Shown here: one piece after another, positions 33,170 through 41,896 of the stretch | How the letters are laid out: every line of letters starts with the position of its first letter | How positions within the stretch are numbered: the stretch's first letter is position 1 | Assembly: GCA_965279255.1 (NCBI GenBank) | Contig: OZ257146.1 | Location: 434,001-498,000 of the forward strand | Direction: 5' to 3' | Source of the DNA: CAMFLJ01 sp965279255 | Lineage (GTDB): Bacteria; Actinomycetota; Acidimicrobiia; Acidimicrobiales; Acidimicrobilacustridaceae | DNA: 64,000 nt | The notes under the pieces: generated by a model | What the model saw: the letters and a program-made list of their open reading frames with translations, nothing else | Told to the model about the DNA's origin: nothing | Databases searched by the model: none | Program-made: the position numbers and the translations under genes

Positions 33170-34551
33170 CCGCGGTCGTCACCCCCGCGGTCGAACCGCC
33201 CGACGACGAGTGCGCCGACCTGCTCGCCGTGGCCCAGCGGGTCGCCGACCAGGCCGGTGCCGGTGAGCAGGTCGAGGCCTTCGTGGGCCGTTCGTCGTAC
33301 ACGTCGGTGAAGGTCCACGCCGCCGAGGTCGAGTCGTTCACCGCCGCCACCACCGCCGGCATCGGGGTGCGGGTCGTGCGTGACCACCGCCAGGGCTTCG
33401 CCTGGGCGGGCAGCCTCGACGCCGACGTCATCGCCGACGCGCTGTCCGAGGCGCGCGACAACGCCACCTTCGCCGAGCCCGACGAGTGGGTCGGCCTGGC
33501 CGAGCCCGACGGCGTGGCCCCCGTGCCGTTCGACGCCTTCGACCCGGCCGTCGCCGCCCTGCCCGCCGAGCGCAAGATCGAGCTGGCCCTCGAGCTCGAG
33601 CGCATGGTCCGCGACGGCGACCCCCGCATCACCGGCGTGCGGGTCGCCTCGTTCTCCGATTCGTCGGGGCGCTTCGCCGTGGCCACCAACACCGGCATCG
33701 CCGGGGCGGGCCGGGGCGCCTGGTGCTCGATGGGCGTGCTCGCCCTCGCCAACGACGGCGACGAGACCTACACCGGCAACGGCTCCACCGTCGGCTTCAG
33801 CCCCGACGACCTCGACCTCGACGAGGCCGCCGGCGACGCCGTGCTGCGGTGCACCCGCCTGTTCGGTGCCACCGCGGTGCCGTCGCAGCGACTGGCCATC
33901 GTGCTCGAGCCCCGGCTGGCCGCCAGCGTGGTCGGCCTGCTGGGCGGCACCCTCACCGGTGAGCGCGTGCTGAAGGGCCGTTCGCCCTTCGCCGACCGCA
34001 AGGGCGAGGCCATCGCCTCCCCGATGCTGACGCTGGTCGACGACCCCACCGACCACCGCTCCTACAGCGCCGAGACCTACGACGGCGAGGGGCTGGCCTG
34101 CCGTCGCAACTCGCTGGTGGTCGACGGCGTTCTGCAGGGGTTCCTCTACGACAGCGCCGCGGCCCGGCGGGCGGGCACGGTCTCGACGGGGTCGGCGGTG
34201 CGAGGCATCTCGTCCACGCCGTCGGTCGGCTGCCAGGCCCTGGCCGTGGCGCCCGGCTCGGGTACCCACGAGGAGCTGCTGGCCTCGGTCGACCTCGGCA
34301 TCTACGTGCAGTCGATGACCGGCTGGCACTCCGGGGTCAACGCCGTCAGCGGCGACTTCTCCGTGGGCGTGGAGGGGTTGATGGTGCGCAACGGCCAGCT
34401 CGCCGAGCCCGTGCGCGAAGTCACGGTGGCATCGACGCTGCAGCGGATGCTGCTCGACATCGCCGCGGTCGGGGCCGACATCGAGTGGCTGCCGGGCGGC
34501 ACCAGCTGCCCCACCCTCGTGATCGCCGACCTCTCCCTCAGCGGCACCTGA
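33166..34551 (+). CDS. TldE/PmbA-type subunit, paralogue 2
   Basis: 461 aa. Same motifs as paralogue 1: TAGIGVRVVRDHRQGFAWAG, QRLAIVLEPRLAASVVGLLG, YDGEGLACRRN and TGWHSGVNAVSGDFSVGVEG. GTG 33166 overlaps the previous stop. Two TldE-type proteins with one TldD suggest alternative heterodimers or a three-part assembly, which is not the E. coli arrangement. A family A palindrome follows 9 nt after the stop. Confidence 0.9.
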   Translation: MTAVVTPAVEPPDDECADLLAVAQRVADQAGAGEQVEAFVGRSSYTSVKVHAAEVESFTAATTAGIGVRVVRDHRQGFAWAGSLDADVIADALSEARDNATFAEPDEWVGLAEPDGVAPVPFDAFDPAVAALPAERKIELALELERMVRDGDPRITGVRVASFSDSSGRFAVATNTGIAGAGRGAWCSMGVLALANDGDETYTGNGSTVGFSPDDLDLDEAAGDAVLRCTRLFGATAVPSQRLAIVLEPRLAASVVGLLGGTLTGERVLKGRSPFADRKGEAIASPMLTLVDDPTDHRSYSAETYDGEGLACRRNSLVVDGVLQGFLYDSAAARRAGTVSTGSAVRGISSTPSVGCQALAVAPGSGTHEELLASVDLGIYVQSMTGWHSGVNAVSGDFSVGVEGLMVRNGQLAEPVREVTVASTLQRMLLDIAAVGADIEWLPGGTSCPTLVIADLSLSGT

Positions 34552-34560
34552 CCCCTCCCG

Positions 34561-34617
34561 CCCCGAAAGCTGGCTCACCTCATCCAGCCGGCCGAAGCAG
34601 GTGAGCCACCTTCGGGG
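34561..34617. repeat. Family A palindrome, copy in opposite orientation
   Basis: Outer arms CCCCGAA/TTCGGGG and inner arms TGGCTCACCT/AGGTGAGCCA enclose a loop containing CAGCCGGCCGAAGCA, which is the reverse complement of the loop of the first 10.7 kb copy. This gives the element a direction and shows that it has been inserted or copied in both orientations. Confidence 0.85.
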
Positions 34618-34696
34618 TGGCGCGGGATCGGGGTCCGGACGGGTAGGTGCAGGGGGTCGGCGCCGCACGGCGTCGACCGACCGCCGAGGAGCACCC

Positions 34697-35155
34697 GTGG
34701 AGATCATCCGTAACGACGACGGAACCCTGATCGTCCCCGTCACGCCCGAGCGCGTGCACGCGGCCGAGGGTGACGAGGCCGAAGCCGTCGAGGAGCCCGT
34801 CGGCCCGACGACCCGGCTGCTCCATCCCGGCGAGGGTGGCTACGACGAGGCCCTGGCCGAGTGGGACCTCCAGCAGCACGGCGGCGAGGCCGCCACCTCC
34901 ACCGCCGGGGGCCGCCAGGAGGCCATGGAGCTCGTCCACGCCGTGGCCGAGGACCCCGACCACTCCGTCGCCGATGCGGTGGCCGAGCTGCACGACCCCG
35001 AGGCGAGCGCCGAGGCGCTGCGCCATGTCCTGGTCGGTGGCGTGCCCTCCGTGGAGGGCTTCGTCGCCGAGGTCGTGGAGGCCGAGGGCGGCGAGCCCAT
35101 CCCTGCCCACGAGGCCACCAAGATCATCGGAGAGGTCCTCTCCGAGCTGGACTGA
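34697..35155 (+). CDS. Acidic hypothetical protein downstream of tldDE
   Basis: 152 aa, strongly acidic, no Cys, no signal peptide. I do not recognise a family. The first half is extended (VEIIRNDDGTLIVPVTPERV, then Glu/Ala-rich, PTTRLLHPGEGGYDEALAEWD). The second half is predicted helical, with repeated AVAEDPDHSVADAVAELHDP-like helices and a C-terminal HEATKIIGEVLSELD. GAGGAG lies 5 nt before the GTG, supporting the start. It follows the tldDE operon after a palindrome, so co-transcription is uncertain. Confidence 0.6.
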   Translation: MEIIRNDDGTLIVPVTPERVHAAEGDEAEAVEEPVGPTTRLLHPGEGGYDEALAEWDLQQHGGEAATSTAGGRQEAMELVHAVAEDPDHSVADAVAELHDPEASAEALRHVLVGGVPSVEGFVAEVVEAEGGEPIPAHEATKIIGEVLSELD

Positions 35156-35168
35156 CCCAGAGAGAGGG

Positions 35169-36239
35169 TCAGACCTTGCCGGAGGCGATGACGCCGGTGA
35201 CGATCAGGATGACCGTGCCCACCGCGGCGACCACGCGCTCCCAGCCGAACACGGCGAGGCTGCGGGTCTGGAGCCACTTGACCATCCACCTCACGGCGAT
35301 CACGGCGGAGACGAAGGCGGCGACCATGCCCACGATCGGGTCGACCCAGCCGTAGGCGTCGATGACCTCCGAGCCGTTCTTGGCCGTCTCGTAGACGGTG
35401 GCGGCGCCGAGGGTCATGAGGCCGAGCAGGAAGCTGAACTCCACCGCGGTGGCGAGCGAGGCGCCGACGGCGAGGGCGGCGAGGATCGTGACCAGCGAGC
35501 GGCTGGTGCCGGGCCACATGGCCAGCACCTGGGCGACGCCGATGATCAGGCCCTGCCTCCAGGTCATCTCGGTGATCTTGAACCCGGGCCGGTCGGCCTT
35601 GATCCGGGGCGCCAGCCAGATCACGATCACGCCGCCGATGAACCAGGCGGCGATCACCGGCCAGGGCCCGAAGAGGTGGTCCTTGATCTTCTTCTCGGCG
35701 ACCACCCCGACCACGACGGCGGGCAGGAACGCCATGACCAGGGCGATCAGCAGGCGGCGGCCGTCGGAGTCCTGACCGATCAGGCCCTTCAGGATCGACA
35801 CGATGCGCTGCCAGTAGAGGACGAGCACGGCGAGGATGGCGCCGAACTGGATGGCGATGGCGTAGGTGTCGGCGGCGTCCTTGGTGGCGTCGGTGTCGCC
35901 GATGCCGAGGATGCGCTGGGTGACGAGCAGGTGCCCGGTCGAGCTGACCGGCAGGTACTCGGTGACGCCCTCGACCACGCCGAGCACGACGGCCTTCCAG
36001 GTCGTCATCTGCGAGTCGGCCGCGGCGACGTCGACGCCGCTGGTCGATGTCGGGGTGTCGGCCGTCGTCACGGCCTCGACGGTCGTGACGTCGGTGGCGG
36101 TCGTCTCGGCTGCGGCGGTGCGATGGCCGCCGAACGTGGAGACGCCCCACGCTGCGAGGAGGGCGACGAGCACGACGGCGGCGGCGAGGCGCACGCTGCC
36201 GCGGCGGGGTCGGGGGCTGGCAGAGGGGAGGTCCGGCAC
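35169..36239 (-). CDS. uppP: Undecaprenyl-diphosphate phosphatase with a long N-terminal extension
   Basis: 356 aa. The BacA/UppP core starts near residue 78 (MTTWKAVVLGVVEG). Catalytic motifs are GVVEGVTEYLPVSSTGHL (E90, E94, H103) and MWPGTSRSL. It recycles undecaprenyl phosphate for peptidoglycan synthesis and has about eight spans. The first 77 residues add a basic start, a hydrophobic segment (18-34) and a Thr/Asp-rich linker. The long start, GTG 36239, is supported by minus-strand TAGCGT 7 nt before it; the alternative ATG at 36008 has no ribosome-binding site. Confidence 0.9.
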   Translation of the reverse strand: MPDLPSASPRPRRGSVRLAAAVVLVALLAAWGVSTFGGHRTAAAETTATDVTTVEAVTTADTPTSTSGVDVAAADSQMTTWKAVVLGVVEGVTEYLPVSSTGHLLVTQRILGIGDTDATKDAADTYAIAIQFGAILAVLVLYWQRIVSILKGLIGQDSDGRRLLIALVMAFLPAVVVGVVAEKKIKDHLFGPWPVIAAWFIGGVIVIWLAPRIKADRPGFKITEMTWRQGLIIGVAQVLAMWPGTSRSLVTILAALAVGASLATAVEFSFLLGLMTLGAATVYETAKNGSEVIDAYGWVDPIVGMVAAFVSAVIAVRWMVKWLQTRSLAVFGWERVVAAVGTVILIVTGVIASGKV

Positions 36240-36246
36240 GGCGGCG

Positions 36247-36252
36247 ACGCTA
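36247..36252 (-). promoter_or_regulatory. Leaderless -10 (TAGCGT) deciding the uppP start
   Basis: TAGCGT ends 7 nt before GTG 36239 in the 24-nt gap after the capA-like stop. It supports the extended uppP reading frame. Confidence 0.5.
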
Positions 36253-36263
36253 CCCCCGGGGGT

Positions 36264-37451
36264 TCACGAAGTGGGAACGCCGTCGAAGGTGCCCGGCCCC
36301 AGCCCGTTCATGACGTCGACCGTGCGCTGGTAGCTCTGTGGGTTGCTCGTCGGCGTGGCCCGGTGGATCACGTACGTCGAGCGGTCGACGTAGGTCGGCG
36401 TGTAGCGCACCGACTGCGCCCACGACCCGTCGGGCTGCTCGTCGAAGCGCACGGTGACGATCACGCCGTCGTTGCTCGCTGTCGGCGTGGCGGGCGGGCC
36501 CTGGTTGGAGAGGAAGTTGCCGGTGCCGTAGACGACGTACTTCGTCCCGTGCCGCTCGGCGGGCTGCACCACGTGCACGTGCTGGCCGATGATCAGGTCG
36601 ATGTCGGGGGAGTCGGCGAGCACGCCGGCCTGGAGCCGCTGCTCCGGGGTGGGGGCCGACTGGTTCTCGATGCCCCAGTGCATCTCCACCACCACGACCT
36701 CGGCACCGGCGGCCTTGGCCGCGTGGGCGTCGGCGAGGATTCGGTCGAGATCGATCAGGTTCACCAGCCACGGCTGGCCGGCGGGCACCGGGATGCCGTT
36801 GGTGCCGTACGTGTAGTCGAGGTGGGCCACCTGCACGCCGTTGACCTCGTGGAGGTCGGGACGGGCCGCCTCCTCGGCCGACCGGGCGGTGCCGGCGTGC
36901 CCGAGCCCGACCCGGTCGAGCTGGTTCAGGGTGGAGGCGATGCCCGTGGCCCCCTTGTCGAGCGAGTGGTTCGACGCGGTGGAGCAGGTGTCGTAGCCGG
37001 CGGCGGCCGCGGCGTCGGCGATCTCCTTGGGGCTGTTGAAGATCGGGTAGCCGGAGAGGTTGGTGTCGTCGGAGGAGAGCGGCGTCTCCATGTGGCAGAT
37101 CGCCAGGTCGGCGGCGGCCACCTCGCCGGCGACCTCGGCCAGCATCGGCGAGAAGTCGTACGACCCGCCGCCGTAGGCCAGCGCCTTGCGCTGCACCGGC
37201 ATGTGCAGGAGGAAGTCGCCGGTCGTGAGCACGGTGAACGACCGCAACGGCCGGTCGAGGGTGGTGGGGTTCTCGGTCGTGGTCGGCCCGGAGGCGCCCG
37301 AACCTGCGTCGCCTGCGGGGTCGGGGGACGACGACACGCTGCCCCCGCTGCCCGAGCACGCCGCGGCGGTGAGCGCGGCGAGCACGATCACCGTGCCCAG
37401 CGCAGCCCTCGTCGACCGGTGGAGCCCCACCGGGGCGCCCCCACGACCCAT
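36264..37451 (-). CDS. CapA-family lipoprotein (poly-gamma-glutamate synthesis/metallophosphatase fold)
   Basis: 395 aa. Lipobox LTAAAC, then a Ser/Pro/Thr linker and the CapA domain: VLTTGDFLLHMPV, SNHSLDKGATG, HWGIENQSAPTPEQR and IGQHVHVVQPAE. The family is related to calcineurin-like phosphatases and includes the poly-gamma-glutamate protein CapA. Here it is probably a surface enzyme of unknown substrate. ATG 37451 lies 6 nt after minus-strand TAGCGT. Confidence 0.85.
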   Translation of the reverse strand: MGRGGAPVGLHRSTRAALGTVIVLAALTAAACSGSGGSVSSSPDPAGDAGSGASGPTTTENPTTLDRPLRSFTVLTTGDFLLHMPVQRKALAYGGGSYDFSPMLAEVAGEVAAADLAICHMETPLSSDDTNLSGYPIFNSPKEIADAAAAAGYDTCSTASNHSLDKGATGIASTLNQLDRVGLGHAGTARSAEEAARPDLHEVNGVQVAHLDYTYGTNGIPVPAGQPWLVNLIDLDRILADAHAAKAAGAEVVVVEMHWGIENQSAPTPEQRLQAGVLADSPDIDLIIGQHVHVVQPAERHGTKYVVYGTGNFLSNQGPPATPTASNDGVIVTVRFDEQPDGSWAQSVRYTPTYVDRSTYVIHRATPTSNPQSYQRTVDVMNGLGPGTFDGVPTS

Positions 37452-37457
37452 GGGCCG

Positions 37458-37463
37458 ACGCTA
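37458..37463 (-). promoter_or_regulatory. Leaderless -10 (TAGCGT) for the CapA-type gene
   Basis: Ends 6 nt before ATG 37451, within the last bases between the SAF-domain gene (stop at 37461) and this gene. Confidence 0.5.
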
Positions 37464-38096
37464 CCCGGGCGTGACCAGAGCCAGGGTGAGGGCGCCGTCG
37501 AGCACCGCGGCGGCGAGCCCCGCCGCCTCGCCGCCGCTGACCGACACCGTGACCGAGCGGTCGCCGACGGCGATCACCAGGGCGTCACGCGCCACCCGTC
37601 GGGCGCCGGAGCCCTGGGCCCGTGACAGGTCGGCCAGGCTGCCGCCGGTGGTGGCCGGTGCGTAGGCCTCGACGCGGTCGCCGACCTCCAGCCCGGGTGG
37701 AGCGGCCTCGACCGGGACCGCCAACGCCCGACGGCCGGGCCCGACGAGCGCGGCCGCCCCGGTCGCGGCGCCAGGCGACAACCGCCGCTCGACGACGATC
37801 TCGCCGCCCACCAGCGCCTCGGTGACGACGCGGCCGACAGGGGCGTCGGCGACCCCGTCGGGCACCAGCCCGGTCGGCACGTCGCGCCACGCGATGTCGG
37901 CGTCGGTGAGCTCGGTGCCCACTGTCAGGTCGGTGGCGGCGACGGGCACGCGGCGCGACTCGCCGTAGGCGGCGCGGACCTGCTCGGCCCGTTGCACGGT
38001 CGCGGCGGCGAGGCAGCCGGCGACGACGGCGAGCACGACGGCGAGGCCCCAACGCAGGCCGTGGCCGCGAGCGAGCCGGTGGAGTGGGGATCCCAC
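37461..38096 (-). CDS. SAF-domain membrane protein (CpaB/RcpC-like)
   Basis: 211 aa. One N-terminal membrane segment (about 14-33), then a SAF domain: RRVPVAATDLTVGTELTDADIAWRDVPTGLV split across its first strands, RVVTEALVGGEIVVERRL and RALAVPVEAAPPGLEVGDRVEAYA. CpaB-type proteins support Flp/Tad pilus secretion, but no other pilus gene is present. GGGAGG precedes the GTG at 38096. Function in this context unknown. Confidence 0.75.
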   Translation of the reverse strand: MGSPLHRLARGHGLRWGLAVVLAVVAGCLAAATVQRAEQVRAAYGESRRVPVAATDLTVGTELTDADIAWRDVPTGLVPDGVADAPVGRVVTEALVGGEIVVERRLSPGAATGAAALVGPGRRALAVPVEAAPPGLEVGDRVEAYAPATTGGSLADLSRAQGSGARRVARDALVIAVGDRSVTVSVSGGEAAGLAAAVLDGALTLALVTPG

Positions 38097-38202
38097 GGGT
38101 CCTCCCGATCGGGGGACGGCGCAGGGGGAAGCGGCGCCACTCTACGGGCGGGCGCCTCGTGGGGGAAGGGCCGGGGAGCGGGCCGCCGTCGGCGACGCCG
38201 GC

Positions 38203-38541
38203 TCAGGCGCTGGTGGTGCTGCTCGGGGTCGAGCTCGGCGTGGAGCTGCTCGAGTCGGAGGACGTCGAGGAGGAGGACGACGACGAATCGGACGAGCCGC
38301 TGGAGGACTCCGAGCTCGACGGGGTCGAGCTGCTGGTGCCCGAGGCCGTGGTGCTCGACGAGCTGCCGCGGGCGTCGTTCTTGTAGAAGCCGCTGCCCTT
38401 GAAGGAGATGCCGACGCTGCCGAACTTCTTCTTCAGGGTGCCGCCGCACGAGGGGCACTCGGTGAGGGGGTCGTCGGTGAAGGCCTGGACGACCTCGAGG
38501 TCGTTGCCGCAGTCCTTGCATCGGTACTCGTAGGTGGGCAT
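38203..38541 (-). CDS. FmdB-family zinc ribbon protein with Ser/Thr-rich tail
   Basis: 112 aa. The first 55 residues are a typical FmdB ribbon: MPTYEYRCKDCGNDLEVVQ with C8 and C11, and ECPSCGGTLKKKFG supplying the second CxxC pair. From about residue 59 on, the tail is almost only Ser and Thr with a few Gly, Asp, Glu and Pro. GGAGG precedes the ATG. FmdB proteins are small putative regulators. A CIRCE-type HrcA site overlaps the promoter, so heat-shock control is likely. Low-complexity tails vary among family members. Confidence 0.85.
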   Translation of the reverse strand: MPTYEYRCKDCGNDLEVVQAFTDDPLTECPSCGGTLKKKFGSVGISFKGSGFYKNDARGSSSSTTASGTSSSTPSSSESSSGSSDSSSSSSSTSSDSSSSTPSSTPSSTTSA

Positions 38542-38579
38542 CGAAGGGTCCTCCGCCGCCCGGCCGTGGTCGGCGGGCG

Positions 38580-38606
38580 TTAGCACTCGAACGTCGCGAG
38601 TGCCAG
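38580..38606 (-). promoter_or_regulatory. CIRCE (HrcA operator) upstream of fmdB
   Basis: TTAGCACTC-N9-GAGTGCCAG on the plus strand (CTGGCACTC-N9-GAGTGCTAA toward fmdB). The consensus is TTAGCACTC-N9-GAGTGCTAA, so one arm is perfect and the other keeps GAGTGC plus one base. A minus-strand TATGCT -10 (38610-38605) overlaps its edge. Established CIRCE sites control groESL and dnaK. The rest of the 187-nt gap leads to galU. Confidence 0.85.
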
Positions 38607-38728
38607 CATAGCGGCGGCACGCGACCCGACCTACAGCCCGGCCCGATGCGTACCGATCTCTCAGGGGCCACGCACCGGCCTCCCAGGGCGGCGCGCGTAC
38701 GATGCCGTAGTCCACCGAGGAGGTCACG

Positions 38729-39609
<881 letters not shown>

Positions 39610-39613
<4 letters not shown>

Positions 39614-40842
39614 TCTCCCTCGACGAGGCGCGGGCGTTCGTCCTGGGGGGATGCCCGCCCCGCCCCGCCGTCACCGTTCCACTGGGCGACGCGCTCGGCC
39701 TGGTCACCGCCGAGGGTGCCAGCGCCGGTGAGCCCGTCCCGCCCTTCGCCAACACGGCCATGGACGGCTACGCCGTGCGCGCCGCCGACACCGCCGCCGC
39801 CCCCGTCACGCTGCGGGTGGCCGGGACCGTTCGGGCCGGCATGTCGGGGCTCGACTCACCGGTCGGTCCGGGCGAGGCCGTCCGCATCATGACGGGCGCT
39901 CCCGTGCCCCCCGGTGCCGACGCCATCGTGATGGTCGAGCTCACCGAGGGGACCCCCGACAGCGACACCGTCGTGGTCACCCAGGCGGTGCCGGAGGGCA
40001 ACCACATCCGCCCCGTCGGCGACGACGTCGTGCCCGGCGACCGCGTGCTCGAGCCGGGTGCCGTGCTGAGCCCCGGCCACCTCGGGCTGCTGGCCACGGT
40101 CGGCCTCCGCGAGGTCTCGGTCGTGCCCCGCCCCCGGGTCGGGGTGATCTCCACCGGCGACGAGCTGGTCGACGACGGCTCGGCGCTGCAGCCCGGCCAG
40201 ATCCGCGACTCCAACCGCCTCACCCTCCGCTCGTTGGTCGCCGAGAGCGGCTTCGAAGCGGTCGACCTCGGGCTCGTGCGCGACGACGAGGCCGCCATCG
40301 AGGCCGCCCTGCGGGCCGGCGCCGAGTCGTGCGACGCGCTCGTCACCACCGGCGGCGTGAGCATGGGCGACTTCGACTTCGTGAAGGTCGTGCTCGACCG
40401 CATCGGCGACATGCGCTGGATGCAGGTCTCCATCAAGCCGGCCAAGCCCCTGGCGTTCGGCACCATCGCCCGGGCCGACGGCGCGCGGGTGCCCGTGTTC
40501 GGCCTTCCCGGCAACCCGGTCTCGTCGATGGTGAGCTACGAGCTGTTCTGCCGACCCGGCCTGCGGCGCATGTCCGGTCACGCCGAGGCCGACCTCGATC
40601 GGGCCACGGTGGTCGCCGTCGTCGACGAGCCGCTGCGCCGCCGCCCCGACGGCAAGACCCACTTCGCCCGGGTCACCTGCCGCTACGACGCCGACACCGC
40701 CACCTACCGGGTGGCGTCGTCCGGCAACCAGGGCTCGCACCACATGGCGGCCATGGCGGCGGCCGACGCGCTGGCCGAGCTGCCCGACGGGCCCACGCTC
40801 GAACCGGGGGCGACCGTGCGGGTCCGGCTCCTACGCCCGTAA
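39610..40842 (+). CDS. moeA: MoeA/Glp (gephyrin-like molybdopterin molybdenumtransferase)
   Basis: 410 aa, all four MoeA domains. ANTAMDGYAV, RIMTGAPVPPGADAIVMVE, PRVGVISTGDELVDDG, TTGGVSMGDFDFVKVVLD and FGLPGNPVSSMVSYELF are conserved. MoeA inserts molybdenum into molybdopterin. In Corynebacteriales a MoeA-like paralogue beside galU (Glp) instead binds FtsZ and a membrane receptor. Position after galU and a receptor-like gene at 46143 fit Glp; moaA directly after it and a molybdoenzyme at 61 kb fit MoeA. Both roles are possible. GTG 39610 overlaps the galU stop. Confidence 0.9.
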
Positions 40843-40845
40843 CCT
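40840..40845 (+). promoter_or_regulatory. Leaderless -10 (TAACCT) for moaA
   Basis: TAACCT starts in the moeA stop codon and ends 7 nt before the moaA ATG, so moaA may also have its own leaderless transcript. Confidence 0.45.
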
Positions 40846-40852
40846 GCCAGCC

Positions 40853-41857
40853 ATGGCCGCACCCGAACCCAGCGAGCTCGTCGACGGGTTCGGTCGCGTC
40901 CACCGCGACCTGCGCATCTCGGTCACCGACCGCTGCAACTTCCGCTGCTCGTACTGCATGCCGGCCGAGGGGATGGACTGGCTGCCCCGCGAGGACCTCC
41001 TCAGCTACGAGGAGCTCACCCGCATCGCCCGCGTCTGCGTCGAGCGCTTCGGCTTCGACGGCATCCGCCTCACCGGCGGCGAGCCCACGGTGCGCGCCCA
41101 CCTGCCGGTCCTCATCGAGAAGCTCTCGGGCCTGGGCGCCGACCTGGCCCTCACCACCAACGGGTCCACCCTCCGCCTCGTCGCCCACGACCTCGCCGCG
41201 GCCGGCCTGCGCCGCATCAACATCTCCATCGACTCGCTGCGCGCCGACCGCTTCGCCGAGATCACCAAGCGCGACGAGCTGCCCCGGGTGCTCGACGGCA
41301 TCGATGCCGCGCTCGAGGCCGGCCTCGATCCGGTGAAGCTCAACGTCGTCGTGATGCGTGGCGTCAACGACGACGAGCTCGTGGACTTCGCCGCCTTCGG
41401 CCGCGACAAGGGCGTGCAGGTGCGCTTCATCGAGTTCATGCCGCTCGACGCCCAGGAGGCCTGGACCAACGAGCAGGTCGTCACCCAGGACGAGATCGTG
41501 GCCCGCATCGCCGAGGCCTTCCCGCTCGAAGCGGTGCCCGAGTCCGTTCGCGGCTCCGCCCCCGCGGCGCGGTGGCGGTACCTCGACGGCGGGGGTGAGA
41601 TCGGCATCATCCCGAGCGTCACCCACGCCTTCTGCGACTCGTGCGACCGCGTGCGCCTCACCGCCGAGGGCGAGCTGCGGCACTGCCTGTTCGCCACCCG
41701 CCAGCTCGACCTGCGCACGCTCCTGCGCAACGACGCCACCGACGACGACCTGGCCGACGCCATCCGGGGCGAGGTCGGCGCCAAGTGGGCGGGGCACCAG
41801 ATCAACCAGGTGCACTTCATCCGCCCCTCGAAGTCGATGAGCCAGATCGGCGGCTGA
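40853..41857 (+). CDS. moaA: GTP 3',8-cyclase MoaA
   Basis: 334 aa, radical SAM. N-terminal cluster CNFRCSYCM (C28, C32, C35), GGEPTVR, then the C-terminal cluster CDSCDRVRLTAEGELRHC and the essential GG end (SQIGG). With MoaC it makes cyclic pyranopterin monophosphate from GTP, the first molybdenum-cofactor step. Starts 11 nt after moeA. It lacks the E. coli moaABCDE order; moaC lies 3.4 kb downstream. Confidence 0.97.
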   Translation: MAAPEPSELVDGFGRVHRDLRISVTDRCNFRCSYCMPAEGMDWLPREDLLSYEELTRIARVCVERFGFDGIRLTGGEPTVRAHLPVLIEKLSGLGADLALTTNGSTLRLVAHDLAAAGLRRINISIDSLRADRFAEITKRDELPRVLDGIDAALEAGLDPVKLNVVVMRGVNDDELVDFAAFGRDKGVQVRFIEFMPLDAQEAWTNEQVVTQDEIVARIAEAFPLEAVPESVRGSAPAARWRYLDGGGEIGIIPSVTHAFCDSCDRVRLTAEGELRHCLFATRQLDLRTLLRNDATDDDLADAIRGEVGAKWAGHQINQVHFIRPSKSMSQIGG

Positions 41858-41896
41858 GCCCGCCGGGCCGGTCGCCCCCACCACAGGGAGATCACA

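Noticed and set aside
36252..36263. Second CsoR-type site ACCCCCGGGGGT
   Set aside because: Lacks the outer T/A on one side, lies in a 24-nt gap between cell-envelope genes, and overlaps a leaderless -10. Simple G/C palindromes are expected by chance in this composition.
34770..37625. Very long open frame on the plus strand across uppP and capA
   Set aside because: It is antisense to two well-recognised genes, and the protein is low-complexity Gly/Arg/His-rich with no family similarity. GC-rich codon bias creates such frames. Similar long frames opposite dxs, tldE and the 28 kb flippase gene were rejected for the same reason.
37461..38096. Part of a Flp/Tad pilus locus
   Set aside because: The SAF-domain protein resembles CpaB, but no TadA, TadB, TadC, pilin or prepilin peptidase gene is present; neighbours are CapA and FmdB.
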